The notes beneath the pieces were generated by a model that made no database searches, was not told the DNA's origin, and was given only the letters and a program-made list of their open reading frames with translations. 64,000 nt of DNA, from positions 34,471,390 through 34,535,389 of the forward strand of contig JAVMKO010000003.1 of NCBI GenBank assembly GCA_032164245.1, in the 5' to 3' direction. Shown here piece after piece: positions 46,996-60,098 of this stretch (the stretch's first letter is position 1; the number at the start of each line of letters is the position of its first letter). The translations under genes and the position numbers were made by a program. Origin of the DNA: Sternotherus odoratus (lineage: Eukaryota > Chordata > Testudines > Kinosternidae).

Positions 46996-49044
46996 AATAT
47001 GAATTTACCTGCACAGCACCTCATACTTATGGTCCTTTTCTAATAATATGTCACTTATTATTATTTTAATTAATGGAATAGAAAAGAAAAAAAATCAGGG
47101 GGAAAAAGACTCCTTTTAAAAAAAAAGGCGGTAACTGAGTGCACAATGTTGTGATGTATTCCATTTTCTATCACTTATCTCTGTATCTAATGCTATCAGA
47201 GAGTGAACCAATAAAGTCTAAGAATGGTTTCCAAACGTTTTTACATTTGTCTGTGCTGTCCTGCAAGCTGAAGGCTAGACCTTCAAGTGACACAGTTTCT
47301 GTCACTGCAATAGCCCATTTCTTCATCATGGACAGTGCTTTATCATTCCAGTGTCAGAGTGATTCGTTTTTTAATTGATTTTGTTCCCATGGGACAGATC
47401 CTTCTGCACTGTGCTTTTCTTAGGCTATTACCTAGATATGTGCAGTGTCACTCCATAAACATAAAGATATGACCAGGGGCAAGTCAGTCCTTTATAATGT
47501 GTCTGTTCTACAGAACTGTCTCTGAAAGTGTGTGTACTCTATGGCAAGGCTTTCACTTTCACACAAATTAAACTCTGGGGTCAGACTGATCAAGTCTGTG
47601 ACATTTCCCACTGAAAACAATGAAATTACACCTATCAGGAACTTAGTCCACAAGTGACAAAAAAAATTGTATTGTAGACACCACCAGAAAATATTGTCAT
47701 GTTATTATTTTATTAACAATATGGGTTGTTATTTACTTAGGGCCTGATCCAATGCTCATTGACATCAATAGGTGGGTTCCTTGCACTGGTTTTAATGGCC
47801 ATTAAATCTAGCTCTTTTAATCACTGAAAACTTGTCTAATGCTATACAAGAAGAGATGGCTTAACTGTGTCTGGCCCCCATGCAGCTCCACACTGGAGGG
47901 AATAAGATGCCTCCTTAACTCATGGGGCCCGTGTAAGAATGACAACCTCTTTGCTCCCCCAAGTGCAGGGGCTGCTACAAAATTGTTCAATCCTCATAGA
48001 AGCAAGTTGTTAGTTGTGAGCAGGGTGGTGCAGGGAGTAAGCAAAGCCACAGCTCCCCTAACTTCACCCGCCAGCCAGCAAAGCTGTCTAGCCAGGAGAG
48101 CATGTGCTTATTGCACCTCTTAAAGTAGAGGAGTTGGGAAGCTCTCCTTGTATTTCCGCAAGGTAGTGAGGCACTTTGCCATCTCCTACAATAGGTTGTT
48201 CCTCAGAGGAATAAATACAAAACAAAATAAAGACAATCCCTGACCATCAGAACCAGATAGAGAAAACAGGACAGAATTCCAGTAGAAGAAATAATGTAGG
48301 GTATTTGGAGTTTTTTTACTCGTAGTCCTGGGCCTGGACAAAGCCACTTAATAGGCATCCAGTACCGTCTACATGAAGTGTGAATTGGCTTAGTTTCAAA
48401 TTGTAACTTGCACTGCTTTATAATTTTTGCACTGTAATTCCTATTCTGTTCCTGAGTATGTCATGTTCAGATCTCTTTCTTCAGTGTGACTTTTTATATA
48501 TGGGGGCAATTGTTGTTTAAATAAAACAAAGAAAATGGGCTTATACTTGGAAACTGTATGAGGTTTGGATCTTACAGAACAATTAGCTAAAGGTAACTCA
48601 TATTTAACAAAAGGTGAATGGCTATTGTGTATTGTATCTATTCTCTGTATTGTTCAAAAGTAAATATAAATTAAACACAAATGACAAGAGGTTCTGGGGA
48701 ACCAAGCATCTGCAGTTTCCGCTGAAGTCAATGAGACCTGCAGGTACTTGACAAATCTGAAAATTATGCAAAAATTAAGATTCATATAAACCTAGAATCT
48801 TGTAATAAAGAGTGTTCCCACCACCCTTCCAGGTGCATTGGACTTTACTCTAAAACTTGTTTCTTTACTACAATGAGCTCAGAAGAAGCCTTATAGTATG
48901 TGCATGTTCTGTTATTCAGTAAACAGATCTACCCTTCCATCAGATACTTGGTTACAAAGGAGTGGTTTGCAGGCAGAATGGGTATTGAGTCTTGACATAG
49001 CACAAATGTCTTTCATCCACAAGTCTGTTTCTTTGTTAAATAAA
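46996..49044. other. Unassigned intronic sequence with small ancient fragments
   Basis: TTAGGGCCTGATCCAATGC with CATTGACATCAATAGG (47739-47775) is a piece of an old palindromic repeat. Another CTGAAGTCAATGAG fragment lies near 48722. The 94-codon frame at 47839-48123 is not recognisable. Confidence 0.35.
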
Positions 49045-49110
49045 AGAGACAAGGTGGGTGAGGTAATATTTATTGGACCAACTTCTTCAGGTCTTCTCTA
49101 GACACTGAGA
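49045..49110 (-). repeat. Fragment of a retroelement 3' end
   Basis: AGACAAGGTGGGTGAGGTAA followed by TATTTATTGGACCAACTTCT and TTCAGGTCTTCTCTAG matches a frequent turtle/bird terminal repeat that I believe is Penelope-related. The middle part is deleted. Confidence 0.5.
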
Positions 49111-52100
49111 TGCAGTATTAGTAGAGTGCAAGTTATAAGGAGCATGGAAAGGTGAGACAGGAGGGAGAAGGCCTCTGAACTCTTGGGTCCAGATTTTGCA
49201 GTCCTTGCTCAATGCACACTCCCTCTGAAACCAAGGAGAGTGTTGTCTGAGTAAGGCTTGAAGAGCTGGGTTTGTGAGGGGTTGAAATGACTCATTTTCC
49301 TGTCAGTTGGGGTACCACCCCAAAAAGGTTACACCAAAGTTCCTGAGAGGAGAATATGGCCCTTCAAGTAAGGATGAAGTACTGGATTAGTTCCAGTTTT
49401 CAGCAGTAGAAACTCAGATTTATAACAGTAAAATGACTAGCTATTATTGATCCAAATTACTATGTCTATATACAGATAGAACTAACTAGATAGGTGTTCC
49501 TGAAAAACTTTAAAACTGAATTCACTTTGACAAAATTCCTAAATTCTCTTTTTAATGTAATATTAGTCATCTCAAATCCATTACCAAGTGGTAAAAAAAA
49601 AGTCTGACCATAATCTACCAGGAACACCTAAAAAAAGAAAAAGAAAAAAACACTTATCCTGGGCTCCTTCAATACAAAGAAACCTCTTTCCCCAGTAGAC
49701 GTAGCACTTTATCTTATTTTCATACCACATTCCTCTCTCTTCTAACTTCAATCTGAGAAATACCTCTTTAAATCAACAACTTATTTCTTTAGAAACTATT
49801 TTAAAGTATCTTTAGACTATTTTTATGTATTTCAAAAGAGATAATGCATCTATTTTGCTAAGCATAAGTCAAATGGGAAAGTTTAGTTTAGTTAGAAGTA
49901 CCTCAGATAGTAATTGAAATGTTCAGGAAACATGGTCTTTTATTCTTCTTTCCTACTGTAACATTCCATTGAACTAATTTTGTAATTGGAGCTACAAAAG
50001 AAATAACATGATTAATCCTTTTTTGTTCTGTAATCCTTTCTGTGGTGTAATTCCCTCAAAATGTAAAGCTTCAAGATAAAATATTGTCATGGAGATCAAA
50101 ATGACAATATAAGTTGGCCTCTCCACTCTACAGTACCTATTATTATTTTGATGATTACTATTTATTAGCATCACATTGTTACAAAGGAAATCTTAACAGC
50201 CTGATAACACAACATCTAAGGCTGAATCCCCAGCTGGTATAAAGCAACATAACTCCATTGATTGGATTGCAACATGCTATCATTTTTTTAATTATATTTA
50301 CAGTTTATAGGTGCATACAGAATATTAGGGGCTAGATGCTTAGCTGTCTTAAACCATGAAATATAAAAACCTGGGCACCTTCATATTCCAAAGTATTATC
50401 TGATGCACCTTTTTTTGGGGGGAGGAGGGTTTGAAAAAAGGACTCTAGAGCCTCTCAAGAGTTGACAGAAAGAACTAGATTGTCATGGCAACGTGAGTTG
50501 TAGAAATCCTTCTTTCCTGTTTGCACAGATCATCTCCATTTGATCAGTCTGTTTACTAAATGTTACTAAAGAAAGCAATTAAAGGTTAATCTCTCCTCAA
50601 AAGCAAATAAATTAAATGCTAGTGAAATGGAGCAGAGTGGATACACTTCAGGCTGGTCAACAGATTTCAAATATAACGGATCTTCAATGTCAATGAAGCT
50701 TCTGTGGCTATTTGTATAATATCAAATATTTGACTTGCCACTATGTCCTCATTTTGATATGAGTTTTCTGCATGGATCGAGGGGGCAATAATGGTCATTG
50801 AGTTCCTGGGCTTTGGATCAGATTCCAACTACTCAGGATTTATTCTTTAGGAAACTTAAACTATAAACAGTACCAAAATCAAAGCCAAATTTTGCTAGCT
50901 GTGAATAGAGGCAAGGATTTCAATCACAGGCTGGGAGGTTCTTTACAAATTAACAACCTTGTGGGTCTGCAAAAGGCTTAACAAGATCGCAGCATTTATG
51001 CTTGTTTTACAGCCTCTTTCATAGGTAAACAAGAGAGACCTAGCTGAACAAAGTTCACTCATCTATATACTCTTGCATTGGCACCTTTGCGTTCCTAAAA
51101 TCTTCTAGCATCACATTCTTTCCATTGGAGTCACTGCAAACAATGAGTCAAGCTGAATACTCTAGATATTTATGTGCTTAGATAAAGAAAATCAATTTCA
51201 TTTCACAAGAGATATGTCTAAAAATGTAGAAGGTCACTTACTATAATATCAACAGCTGCTCGATGGTACTAGAGTTCTAAAAGTGAATTATACAATAGCA
51301 TTGTTTCTATATGCTCAATCTGACTTCCTGTTTCCCTTTCTCAAGCATACCATTACCCTCACCACTTTATTCCAACTACAGTGCCTTGATATTATGTGGT
51401 TCCTTGAAACACTAATATCATTGCTACTACATACAAAATGTCAATTTCATTCAAAAATCCCCCCTATGATAAATCTAAATCTAAACCTTATTTAGATTGT
51501 AAAAACAAGCAGGAAAATGTCAGCTAAAGTTGCCAGCTTCAACTTTCTTTCTCTCTCTCTCAGCATGGGAGCTGGGGAGCTCCTTTCCAATCTGTTGCCC
51601 CCAGTGTTGGGAATGAGCCACTGGAGTCATAAGTTGTATTTGTGATGGCTGTGTGGAGCCTGGCCCAGCTCCTTTTCTCAACTTGTGGAGATTTGGTCTG
51701 CTGCTGAGGTTCCCAATTCAATGGGCATTGCCATGGCTTTGGTAAACCAGGCCTTATATTAGAATTGTATATTCCATTATTATTTTGGTTTGCTGCCAAA
51801 TGATGTTGAGAACACATGTGAAAGGGGGGAAATGATTGTTTATACAACTTTTATATTTGATCAGAAGCTCATGGAAAAAAAGAAAAGGCACATCTCTGGT
51901 CCCAGGACACTCTCCCTACCAAATTTCAAAGGCTTGATGCCAACAATGGAGACGTTTAAGCTTTTTTTTTTCTTTCTTTCTTTTTTTTTTTTTAAGTAAG
52001 CAATTTAACTACAGGTGTCACTTTCGGCTCACAGTATAATAAAAACCTAAGATAGCTTTCATAGAAAAATATGCAAAAGTTTGCATTTTTCAGCTTTTCA

Positions 52101-53559
52101 GTAAAAAAATCTTACTTTGAAATTGCAAATAAAATAAAAGGTAACGGCTGCAAAATTCTATTTTAAAATGGTGACTATTTTATGCAACTGTTTGCAAAAC
52201 AAAGGCTGTGGGCTTTTCAAAGTATTATTCTTCATGCTCAGCACTGTATGAGCTGCAATTTAGGAAACCATTTTTTCCAGAATACCACTGTATAAAAAAG
52301 ACATGATTGTGGCGCATCATCCTGTACTTCAGTATCCCTGGGATACCATAGCAGAGACATAAACATTTCAAGACTAAAATAATGGTAGCATTTTCTGCAC
52401 ATTGTCTGCAATAATTTCTTAAAGGAGGGGAGGGGAGAAGCAGCAAACTAGAAGTTGAGTAAAATCCAATATCTATATTGTATATTAGATAAATTGTTCA
52501 AGAACAGATTACCTTTGTAAATATATGAGCCTATTAATGCTGCCAAGATGAATGACCCAGATTCACTGCAAGTTCATGCTGCTTTACACCAGTGTAAACC
52601 TTGACAGAAAGCCCCAGTGACTGAAAGTTCACCTGAGAAAAAGGCTGTTGCATCAAAAAAGTAAGAATCTTTTCTCAGCCTTATTCAGAGAACTAATCAT
52701 TCACCAAGGGCCGCATCTAGCTACTGTTGAAATCAACAGAAAAACTTCTATTGACCTCAATTGCAATAGTATTGGCCCTCAAAATTATAATAAGTTCTTT
52801 TGCTTTATTAAAAATGTCTCTAAATATCAAGTATATAAATATGGAAATAGCTATTGGATAGCTAATTGGCAATTAAAAATGCATAATTTCATAACTGTGA
52901 AGCTGTAGCAAATTGCAATTAATTTTTATACCTGAAATTAGAGCATTACTAAAATCACAAGAAATCATGGGTTTTTTGTTTGTTTGTTTTTGGTTATCAT
53001 TCACTGAAAGTGAACTATTGACAATACACTGATTAATCAAGAGGCATCTGGTTTATCATCAGAAATACGAGACTAATTAAATCTTGCTCTACTTTTTAAC
53101 CAAATAGGCTCTCCACTTAAAAATGATGGGAAACTGTTGTGGTTAGCACCTCTTTAACTGGATACGATCTTGGAGGGGGGAAAATGTGTGTGCTCTGAAG
53201 AATGGTATGACTCTTTAATGACAATATAATATAGTATTTCTCTTGTAAGAGGTCTCTATGCATGTGTGTTTCTTCTTTTACAACTAAATTCCTAAATGTA
53301 GACAATTGATAAATATTGCCTTTGTATATCAGCATAACTCTGGCAGTAATCCAAGTAGTTTGTTTAAACATTAATTAATGTTTATAACCAAGCAAATGTG
53401 GATTTTATTAAATATGGAAGAAATGTTGTATGGTTTACTTAAATCTTTCATCCAGAATAAAGATGTATGAGAACAAAGCAAGATCTCACAGCTTTCCTCA
53501 GGTACTAAGGGCATTTTTCCCTAGTTCAAAAGTTACTGCTTGATCAAAATGGTGTAAAG
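49111..53559. other. Long unassigned AT-rich intronic stretch
   Basis: About 4.4 kb with no gene. Small fragments of old inverted repeats occur near 50218-50275 (GGCTGAATCCCCAGCTGG) and 52555-52640 (TGCTTTACACCAGTGTAAAC). T-rich simple sequence lies at 51961-51996. Frames up to 95 codons look random. Confidence 0.35.
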
Positions 53560-54259
53560 CAGAGGTTCTCACTGTGGTCTGTGACTACCAGTGGTCCGCA
53601 AGCTCTATTCAGGTAGTTTGTGGACAGTTCCCTCTAGGATGTGTGCCTGGGGAACCGCACATGAGACAATGAAGAGCCACCAACCTAATTAGTGGAGCCA
53701 TGCAGACATGGCTCTGCTAATTAGATGCCTGGATGTTGGAGAAGATGCACATATAAAGTGAGGAGCTGACCTTGGGCGTGGGAAAGGAGGTAGGTGGGAG
53801 GGGGCAGCTTGGTCAGAATAGGTGGAAGGAATTTGGTACATGCAGGGCTGCAGTGGCCAGAGAAAGAAGCGGCTTTCCCCAACTCCAGGGATATAGCTGC
53901 TGGGGAGAGATGGCTCCCCTTTCCAGCCTTAGATCTGTGGCTGCTGCGGTTTGGGAGAGATCCCCTTCTTTCCCAGCTCAGGGGTTGCTGCGGTGGGGGA
54001 GATTGGGCACATCCATTGCATTAAATAGTTAAGACTACTAATATTAAAATACGAGTTGTGTGCTTTTATTTGCAGAGCAAAAAAGTTAATTATTAAGGTT
54101 TTAAGGTTTTATTTATATATATACATATCTCGTTTATCCAAAGTGCTTTACAATAGTTAGCTAGGGATACAAACAACATTTTGAAAGATCATTAAGTGGT
54201 CCGCCAAAACTCTCAGTAATTTTCAAGTGGTCCACACAAAAAAAGTTTGAGAACCACTG
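53560..54259. mobile_element. hAT-type non-autonomous transposon, about 700 bp
   Basis: CAGAGGTTCTCACTGTGGTC on the left and GTTTGAGAACCACTG on the right are inverted. The inner CCAGTGGTCCGCAAG is mirrored by repeated AAGTGGTCC words near 54195 and 54227. An 8-bp duplication is not evident. The interior is G-rich, then AT-rich, without a transposase. Confidence 0.6.
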
Positions 54260-54494
54260 GAAAGGAAATTGCAACTGATGTAGAAAAGTAAAGTATCTCA
54301 GTAAAAAATGTGATTCATACCTCCATATGGGGCACCTCTATATCACTCATTCTTTGTTCATTGCAGAAATGGGGGGGGGGAACAGCTTAACACAATAATC
54401 TTAATTTTGCAGCCATGTGGACATGATTCCAGGAGGGCCATAATCTTATTGCAATTACAATAGGATACCTGTATAGTAATGCCACTCAACTACA

Positions 54495-54745
54495 CTAAGG
54501 TCCTTGTCTAAACTTAAATGTTTTGCTGCTTTAACTAGGTTAGTATAATTAAAGTGACAAATGCCACCTTGTATAGACACAATTATAAAGGCATAAAAGT
54601 GCTTATAGCTTACTCTGATTCAGCCAATCAAAATAAGATATACTGATATAACTGTATCTACACTAGGGCTTTTACTGGCATAATGATGTAGGCAAAACAA
54701 ATCACACCCTTATCAATCTAGTTTTTTAGCATAGACCGGGCTTCA
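54495..54745. repeat. Harbinger-like MITE, diverged
   Basis: AAGGTCCTTGTCTAAAC on the left and AGCATAGACCGGGCTT on the right are degenerate inverted ends. The inner TGTATCTACACTAGGGC belongs to the GTCTACAC family seen at 8900 and 40297. Confidence 0.5.
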
Positions 54746-57679
54746 GGGGCCAGAGACATGAAGATCCCAGGTACTTTATGGCTTTGAACTCATGGCAAGA
54801 TTTGAATTTACAGCACCAAACCTTAAACAGTGGATTACTCTGAAACAAGGTATTAATGTGAAGGTCAAACGATGGTGTACAAAAGACTGAACTTGTAACT
54901 TTACAAATTAAGAGTCAATAAGGGTTCTCAATCACTTCCCAAATAGGACCCTCAGTACAACAATTAGTTAATTTGTTGGTTTCTGTTCCTTGAGATTTAC
55001 ACACTTGCATTCAGTGGGATCAAAGTTTCAATTTCAAAGGTATCTGGAACCTAATTTCCTTAAGCTTCTTAGAAAAATCCTAGCCTAAATAAATGTCATT
55101 ATGCCACTGTACAACCAGTACAAATGAGATCAAGAATCGGGCCGCAAATTTCTATAGGAGGAACACTCAGCAGAAAAACAAAGAAAAAAAAACCCCACAC
55201 GATATTCTCAAGCTCTAATCTAAATCATACATATGTATGAAAGGGCATAAATGGGTAAGTGCAAAAGTAAGCACCTGAAACAAGTCCAGAGGATATATTC
55301 TTGTGCTTACAGTCTATCTCAGAAGGTGCCGTATGCCCTGAACACCCATTTTTATTTTTCTGAGCCCCAAGCTCATTGTACACTTCACATGACTGGGCTC
55401 TTGTACACTATCATCAGAGCCTCTTATTAGCACACTACTGTATCTTCTTTTGGACCATCTTTAATAAGAGTGTTAAAACTAGAAGGTAGCTGTGCTCTTG
55501 GGATCTCCAATGAACTCATATAATTTCTACTGTGTAGTTTTCTCAGATGTTACCTAATATTTTTACTATAGTGTAAATACGGAAACATGGATCTTTCCTA
55601 ATGTAAAGGTATATTTTGAAAATGAGATAATTTATTAAAAGTGAATACACTGGTACATTAGGACAGCATATTTTATCCTGAGGACAGAACTGCCTGCTCA
55701 TTTTTAGTATCTTGTTAGGCCATTTCCACTTTGGACTGAACAGAAAAGGAATTGTTCATTGAGCACTTATCACTCACTTCTGAGCATCCAATACTTGGCT
55801 CTGGCCCTAACTGCAATTTTTTTTAAAAAAAATCCTCTTTTTCTCCTTTTAACTCATTTTCTCCTGGCTTGTTTGAGCTTCCTCTGAAGGAGGTAGAAGC
55901 CTCTCTCGGGACACCATCTTCACTGTTTGAGAAACATTGCTTTGGAGATAGATAAAATACATGACTTTAAGAGAGAAACACTCTCTACTCAATATACTGA
56001 GCAGGCCTTAAACATAGTGGAAACATATAGGTGTTGTAGTCATAGTAATTATTTGACAAAGTGGCCGCAGCAAGCACAGAGTATATAAAATGCAGGGTTG
56101 CTTTTTTAGGAACAAGATCTTAAACTGTAGATGTGTGAGTGCTTTCCCAGACTAGATATGATTTAAACACAAATCTCTTTTGTTCTCTCTTTCAATTAAT
56201 ATGAATAATGCCACTGAGGTTGTAATTTAAAGTAAAACTTGTTTATGAACATTCTGTTTCAGACAATTAAGTGGCAATGAAAGAGAAAGCATTCCAAAGT
56301 GATCTGAGAAAGGACAGTAACTGATCTTGAAAATATTCGAAAACATATAAAATCATTCAAATCAATACATTCCCCTATGTTATCTTCTATAAAAGTAGCT
56401 AGAGCCACCAAAGAATAAAGATTCAACCAGTAGAGAGATTATTTTAACCTTCTAGCCCAAAGAAATTTTAATCTTACAGGAATTTAAATCTTCTGCTTTA
56501 CTTTCCTATTAGTAGATGTTTCTCATCTTTTTTTTAAAGAGAGAGAGCAGAAGTGGGGGAGGGGGAGATATGCTACTGTGTTTTTGCAAGATTCAAAGAA
56601 ACTAACAGACTCCTGAAGGTTTTTGGCTGTGATGTAGCCTCTCAAAATGAATTTAAATGACTTTGATAAACAAGCAACCTTCCCCTACAGAGCTGAGTAA
56701 TGCAGTTGTTTGCCTTGTGAAACATTCTTTTCTCCGGTAGCTCCGAAGGAGTGATATTTTTTAATGACTCCACGTCTGTCTCGCTATAGCATGTAAAAAG
56801 AGAAAAACTTTACCTCTTTTCCAAAATACTCATATCCATCAGTATAACATAACGGTAGCAACTGAACAGCAGTCATAGCAATACCTCTTAAGTCTACTTA
56901 CTACATTAAGGGAAAATGTGCCCAATTCTTTATCTAGAATCAGTCCTTGCTTTTTACCTTTGAAAAGTTGTAGCCAATTGTACAGCAGCAGAGGGTCTGG
57001 ATTTCATTTCATAAAGCTACCCTTAAAGAGCAATGCAGAAGGTAGAACAGTTCCCATTTAGAGCTGGATAAAGGGGAAACTATGTGCAAGGCAACACCTA
57101 CAGAAAAATGCAGCACTTTGGAGCTTTACATGTCAAACCCAAGAGAATCCCTATTACAATGAACAGCAAATTAATTCACCGCCACTGGACAGCTAACATA
57201 AAGAGTTCCTGGGATCTATTCATTAAGATTTTATGGGCTTCTGGAAGCAAAGGCTGTTCGTGTTACTAAGCAATGAATTCCCTCGCTCTTTTTACTCTAT
57301 AAATCTAATTCCAGCCTTAGGTTTATCTTTTACTAAATATAGATACCTGTGCGCAACTGCCTAGGGACCTTAATGGGAAAGAATCATGTCAAATATCCCT
57401 GTTGTTTCCTCTTCTACCTGTTGTTTGGCTTCAATATTAAGTCAGGTTGCAGCCTTTAAGTGGGTGCGTTCCTGCTCTATATTAAGCCAGGTATAATTAG
57501 AGTCTGCAGCGCAGCATCAGAGGTAGTGCCCAAATGTGCCTGGCCAAGCTCTCTGTATGTAAGCAACCCACGTCGGATCGGCGCTGGATAACCAAGAGCC
57601 AGCCTCCAGCTTTTCATATGTGCTGTCAGCCATGCAAAGAAAACATTTAAATGTCAAATGCCAGAACTAGCTCCAGTGT
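54746..57679. other. Unassigned intronic sequence next to the CpG island
   Basis: AT-rich, with no transposon recognised over about 2.9 kb, the longest clean stretch near the promoter. About 56680-57300 looks unique and may hold regulatory sequence, but no motif is decisive. Confidence 0.3.
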
Positions 57680-59810
57680 ATGTTATAAACGAGGGGCGGG
57701 TCGAAGTCCTCCAAGAGGAGCCGAGACAATGGTAGCATTGATTGCAACTCTCCCCACTCCAGGACGGATTATTGGCCTTGCTCAGGTGGGGTGGGCTGGG
57801 GCAGAATTGGGAATTGCCTACGCGTGTCAGTGCCTGACCTAGCCTATTCCTCCCTCCCTCGGCCCCGATCTTCTGGAGCTGGCGGCGCCGCTGGCCACAC
57901 GCAGCTGTTATCACCCCCTCCCCAGCCCGACGTGCCAGCGGATCCGGCTTCGTGTCATTCTTCCCCAAACCCACCCAATCCAGAGGCACGGGCTGAAGTG
58001 CCAGGCACGTGCGAGGATTATTAAACAGCCGCAGGGCAGTGCCAAGCGTCGCTTAATTGGCGAAGGATCCGGCACCGAAAAGAGGGGAAGCAAACAGCCC
58101 CTGCCAACCAGGGGAAACGATCGAGGGGCAAAAGGATCGGGGGGGAGCTGAGGGCGCCGGGACAGGTGGTTATACAGGGAAGATTGTTTTGCTTTCCTGG
58201 GACTCGAGACGGTATTTCCTGGGACTGTGTTGCACCAAGGACAACCCCCACCCAAGGAGCTGCCCTTTCAGCACCACCACCAGATCAATCCGATGTTTGT
58301 GCTCCTCTGATCTGGATTCCCGACCAGTCAAAGGAGATCGGAGATAGCCGAGGACTCAGTGTAGCCCTGTCATCCGGGGCAGCCCCCGAATTTGGGCTGA
58401 GGCAGGATCCTCGGGAGTTTAGGGACCAAACGTCTCTTATTGCTGCCCCCTCGGTTCCTTTGCCCAGTTCAAAGTGGATCCGAATTAGACATACCCCCTA
58501 CTGCCCCGCACCTCTCTCTGAACCGCTGCCTGTGGACCAAAGCTACCTCAGGGAAATACTACAAACAAAGGACACTCCGCAATGCCCCCCGTTTAGAAAG
58601 TGACCCCCCAGCACGAGGGGCCCAAAGGAGAAGGCAGGACAGGGAACTAGGAACTAAAACTCCTCAGTCTGGAGTTTGGAGTTTTCTTTCTTTCCTTCCC
58701 TATTTTCAGTCCCCCCCCCTTAAAAAAACCTGGGGAGCAGCAGACGCAGGCAGAACATGGGAGGGAAATAAGATGGAATCAACTATTTAGTTTAAAGAAA
58801 CGTTATGAGTATGGGGAGGGCGAGGCCCCCGCCTCCTACGCGCCGGGCCGGTTACAAAACAACCCGACCCCCCGAGGACGGGCTGCATCCGGAGAAAACA
58901 GCTCCGGGCAGGTGAACTAGGAAACAGGGACAGGTGCCTCTCTGGGAGCATCCTCCCCTCCCCTCGCGCCGCATTTACAAGGACCCGGCTCATGAGAGGC
59001 GACGTGAATAATGGGGAAGTTGTTGTCTCCAGGCAGGAGACGAGTGCTGGGGCTGAGGCCAGCCCTGAAGTTGGGAAACCCGGTTCTGCGCCCCCCTCCC
59101 CCTAACTCCTGGCCAGGGGAAAGCCAAGCTGCCCGGGTGGGGGCCGCTCTGCATTTGATGAGCTCCCTTCATCCCCGCTGGGGAGAGGAGGGAGGTCTGA
59201 AGAGAAGCCGGACCCGGTTTCCCCCCTTTCCGCTACTTCCCCAGCTAGGCCACTCCTGGCAACTTACAAGAGACCAAGTCCGAATCCAGGGAAAGCGGGG
59301 GCGACTCCCCCCCCCCCCCCCGGCCACCCGCTCGCCCGGCCGAAGGAGCAGGGAGCCCGATCGCGGTGCCAGGGGTGGGAAGTTGTATTTCCATCCAGGG
59401 AAGGGGTGGGGGGCGACTCGCCCGCCGGGTGCTGTCCATAGCACGCTGGGAAGTACCGCACAGCGGGGACCTGTTCGCAAACTCCCCTCCGCATCCTATG
59501 CGCACAGCTCCTCTCGGAGCATCCCGGCGGGCACAGAGCAGGTGGGGTCCGGCTCCCGCTCGCCGCTTTCCCCGGGAGCCAGCGGGCTGGCTCCGAACCC
59601 AGCGCCCGGAGAAGTCCACATGGAAGAGAGGGGCTCGGGGAAATGGCTCGGGAAGCGGAGTGCCCTGTAATTGCCCCGAACCGAAACCAGCGACGGGGAA
59701 CTCGCCGGTGGGGAGCGGAGAGTTGGGACGAAATAATGGCCCCGATCCCCAGCCAGCTCCTTCCTGAGCCCCAATTCCCCCCCACACCCCGGTGGCAAGA
59801 AACCCCGAGC

Positions 59811-59816
59811 TCTTAC
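59811..59816 (-). promoter_or_regulatory. CSMD1: Splice donor of CSMD1 exon 1
   Basis: On the minus strand the exon ends ...CAGG and the intron begins GTAAGA, close to the vertebrate donor consensus (AG|GTRAGT). It splits a Gly codon after the first base, which suits a signal-peptide exon joined to a CUB domain exon. No exon 2 acceptor or CUB coding sequence is visible in the remaining 59.8 kb. Confidence 0.8.
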
Positions 59817-59883
59817 CCTGCGCTGCAGTGAGGAGCCCCGCGCAGAAAAACAGCAGAGACTTGAATTTCCTCCACGCCGTCAT
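59817..59883 (-). CDS. CSMD1: CSMD1 exon 1 coding part: start codon and signal peptide
   Basis: CSMD1 is a very large type I membrane protein made of alternating CUB and sushi (CCP) domains. It is expressed mainly in brain and is described as a complement regulator. Only its signal peptide is encoded here. Reading the minus strand from the ATG at 59883 gives 22 whole codons plus one base: MTAWRKF, then KSLLFFCA, then GLLTAAQ and the first base of a Gly codon. From memory, mammalian CSMD1 begins MTAWRRF and ends its signal with LLTAAKG before the first CUB domain, so both ends match, as does the phase-1 exon end. The core is hydrophobic (SLLFFCAGLL), but the peptide is about six residues shorter than the mammalian one I recall. 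Start choice: the frame is open upstream but has no ATG there, and the context is GAC-ATG-A. The exon ends at the GTAAGA donor. CSMD2 and CSMD3 begin differently. Identification is by recalled similarity of a short peptide, supported by the CpG island. Confidence 0.85.
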
Positions 59884-59964
59884 GTCTGCAGTTATTCCAC
59901 ACACCCACACACAGCCCCAGCGGCTCCCCTCGGCTGCGACCGTCTCCTCCGAGGAGCAGTGGGA

Positions 59965-60098
59965 CTAAGGACGGTGCCAAATAATCACCAAAGGGCAAAG
60001 AGAGGCAGAGGGGAAAGATCCAGGTCCCGCGAGCAGCGCAGCATCCGACGCCTCCTGCAGGACTGGTCGCTCGGCTCGCTTCGCTCTTCTCATAGCAT
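59965..60098 (-). other. Upstream ATGs and a 42-codon uORF in the putative leader
   Basis: On the minus strand two ATGs lie close together. The one at 60098 opens a two-codon frame (ATG CTA TGA). The one at 60093 overlaps that stop and opens a 42-codon frame starting MRRAKR and ending IWHRP, with its stop at 59965. This is 82 bases before the CSMD1 ATG. Both count as uORFs only if transcription starts upstream of 60098. The peptide resembles nothing I know. Confidence 0.35.

Larger units (their letters stand above)
1..59816 (-). other. CSMD1: CSMD1 intron 1 (5' portion, continues beyond the window)
   Basis: If 59817-59883 is CSMD1 exon 1, all lower coordinates are intron 1. This fits what is seen: AT-rich sequence full of old transposons, no CUB or sushi coding sequence, and no other spliced-looking exon. 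CSMD1 in mammals has very long 5' introns. The intron's far end is outside the window. Confidence 0.75.

Noticed and set aside
59011..59670. 219-codon plus-strand frame
   Set aside because: Lies in the CpG island, where stops are rare. It has Pro/Arg/Ser-rich composition, no domain, and is mirrored by equally long minus-strand frames.
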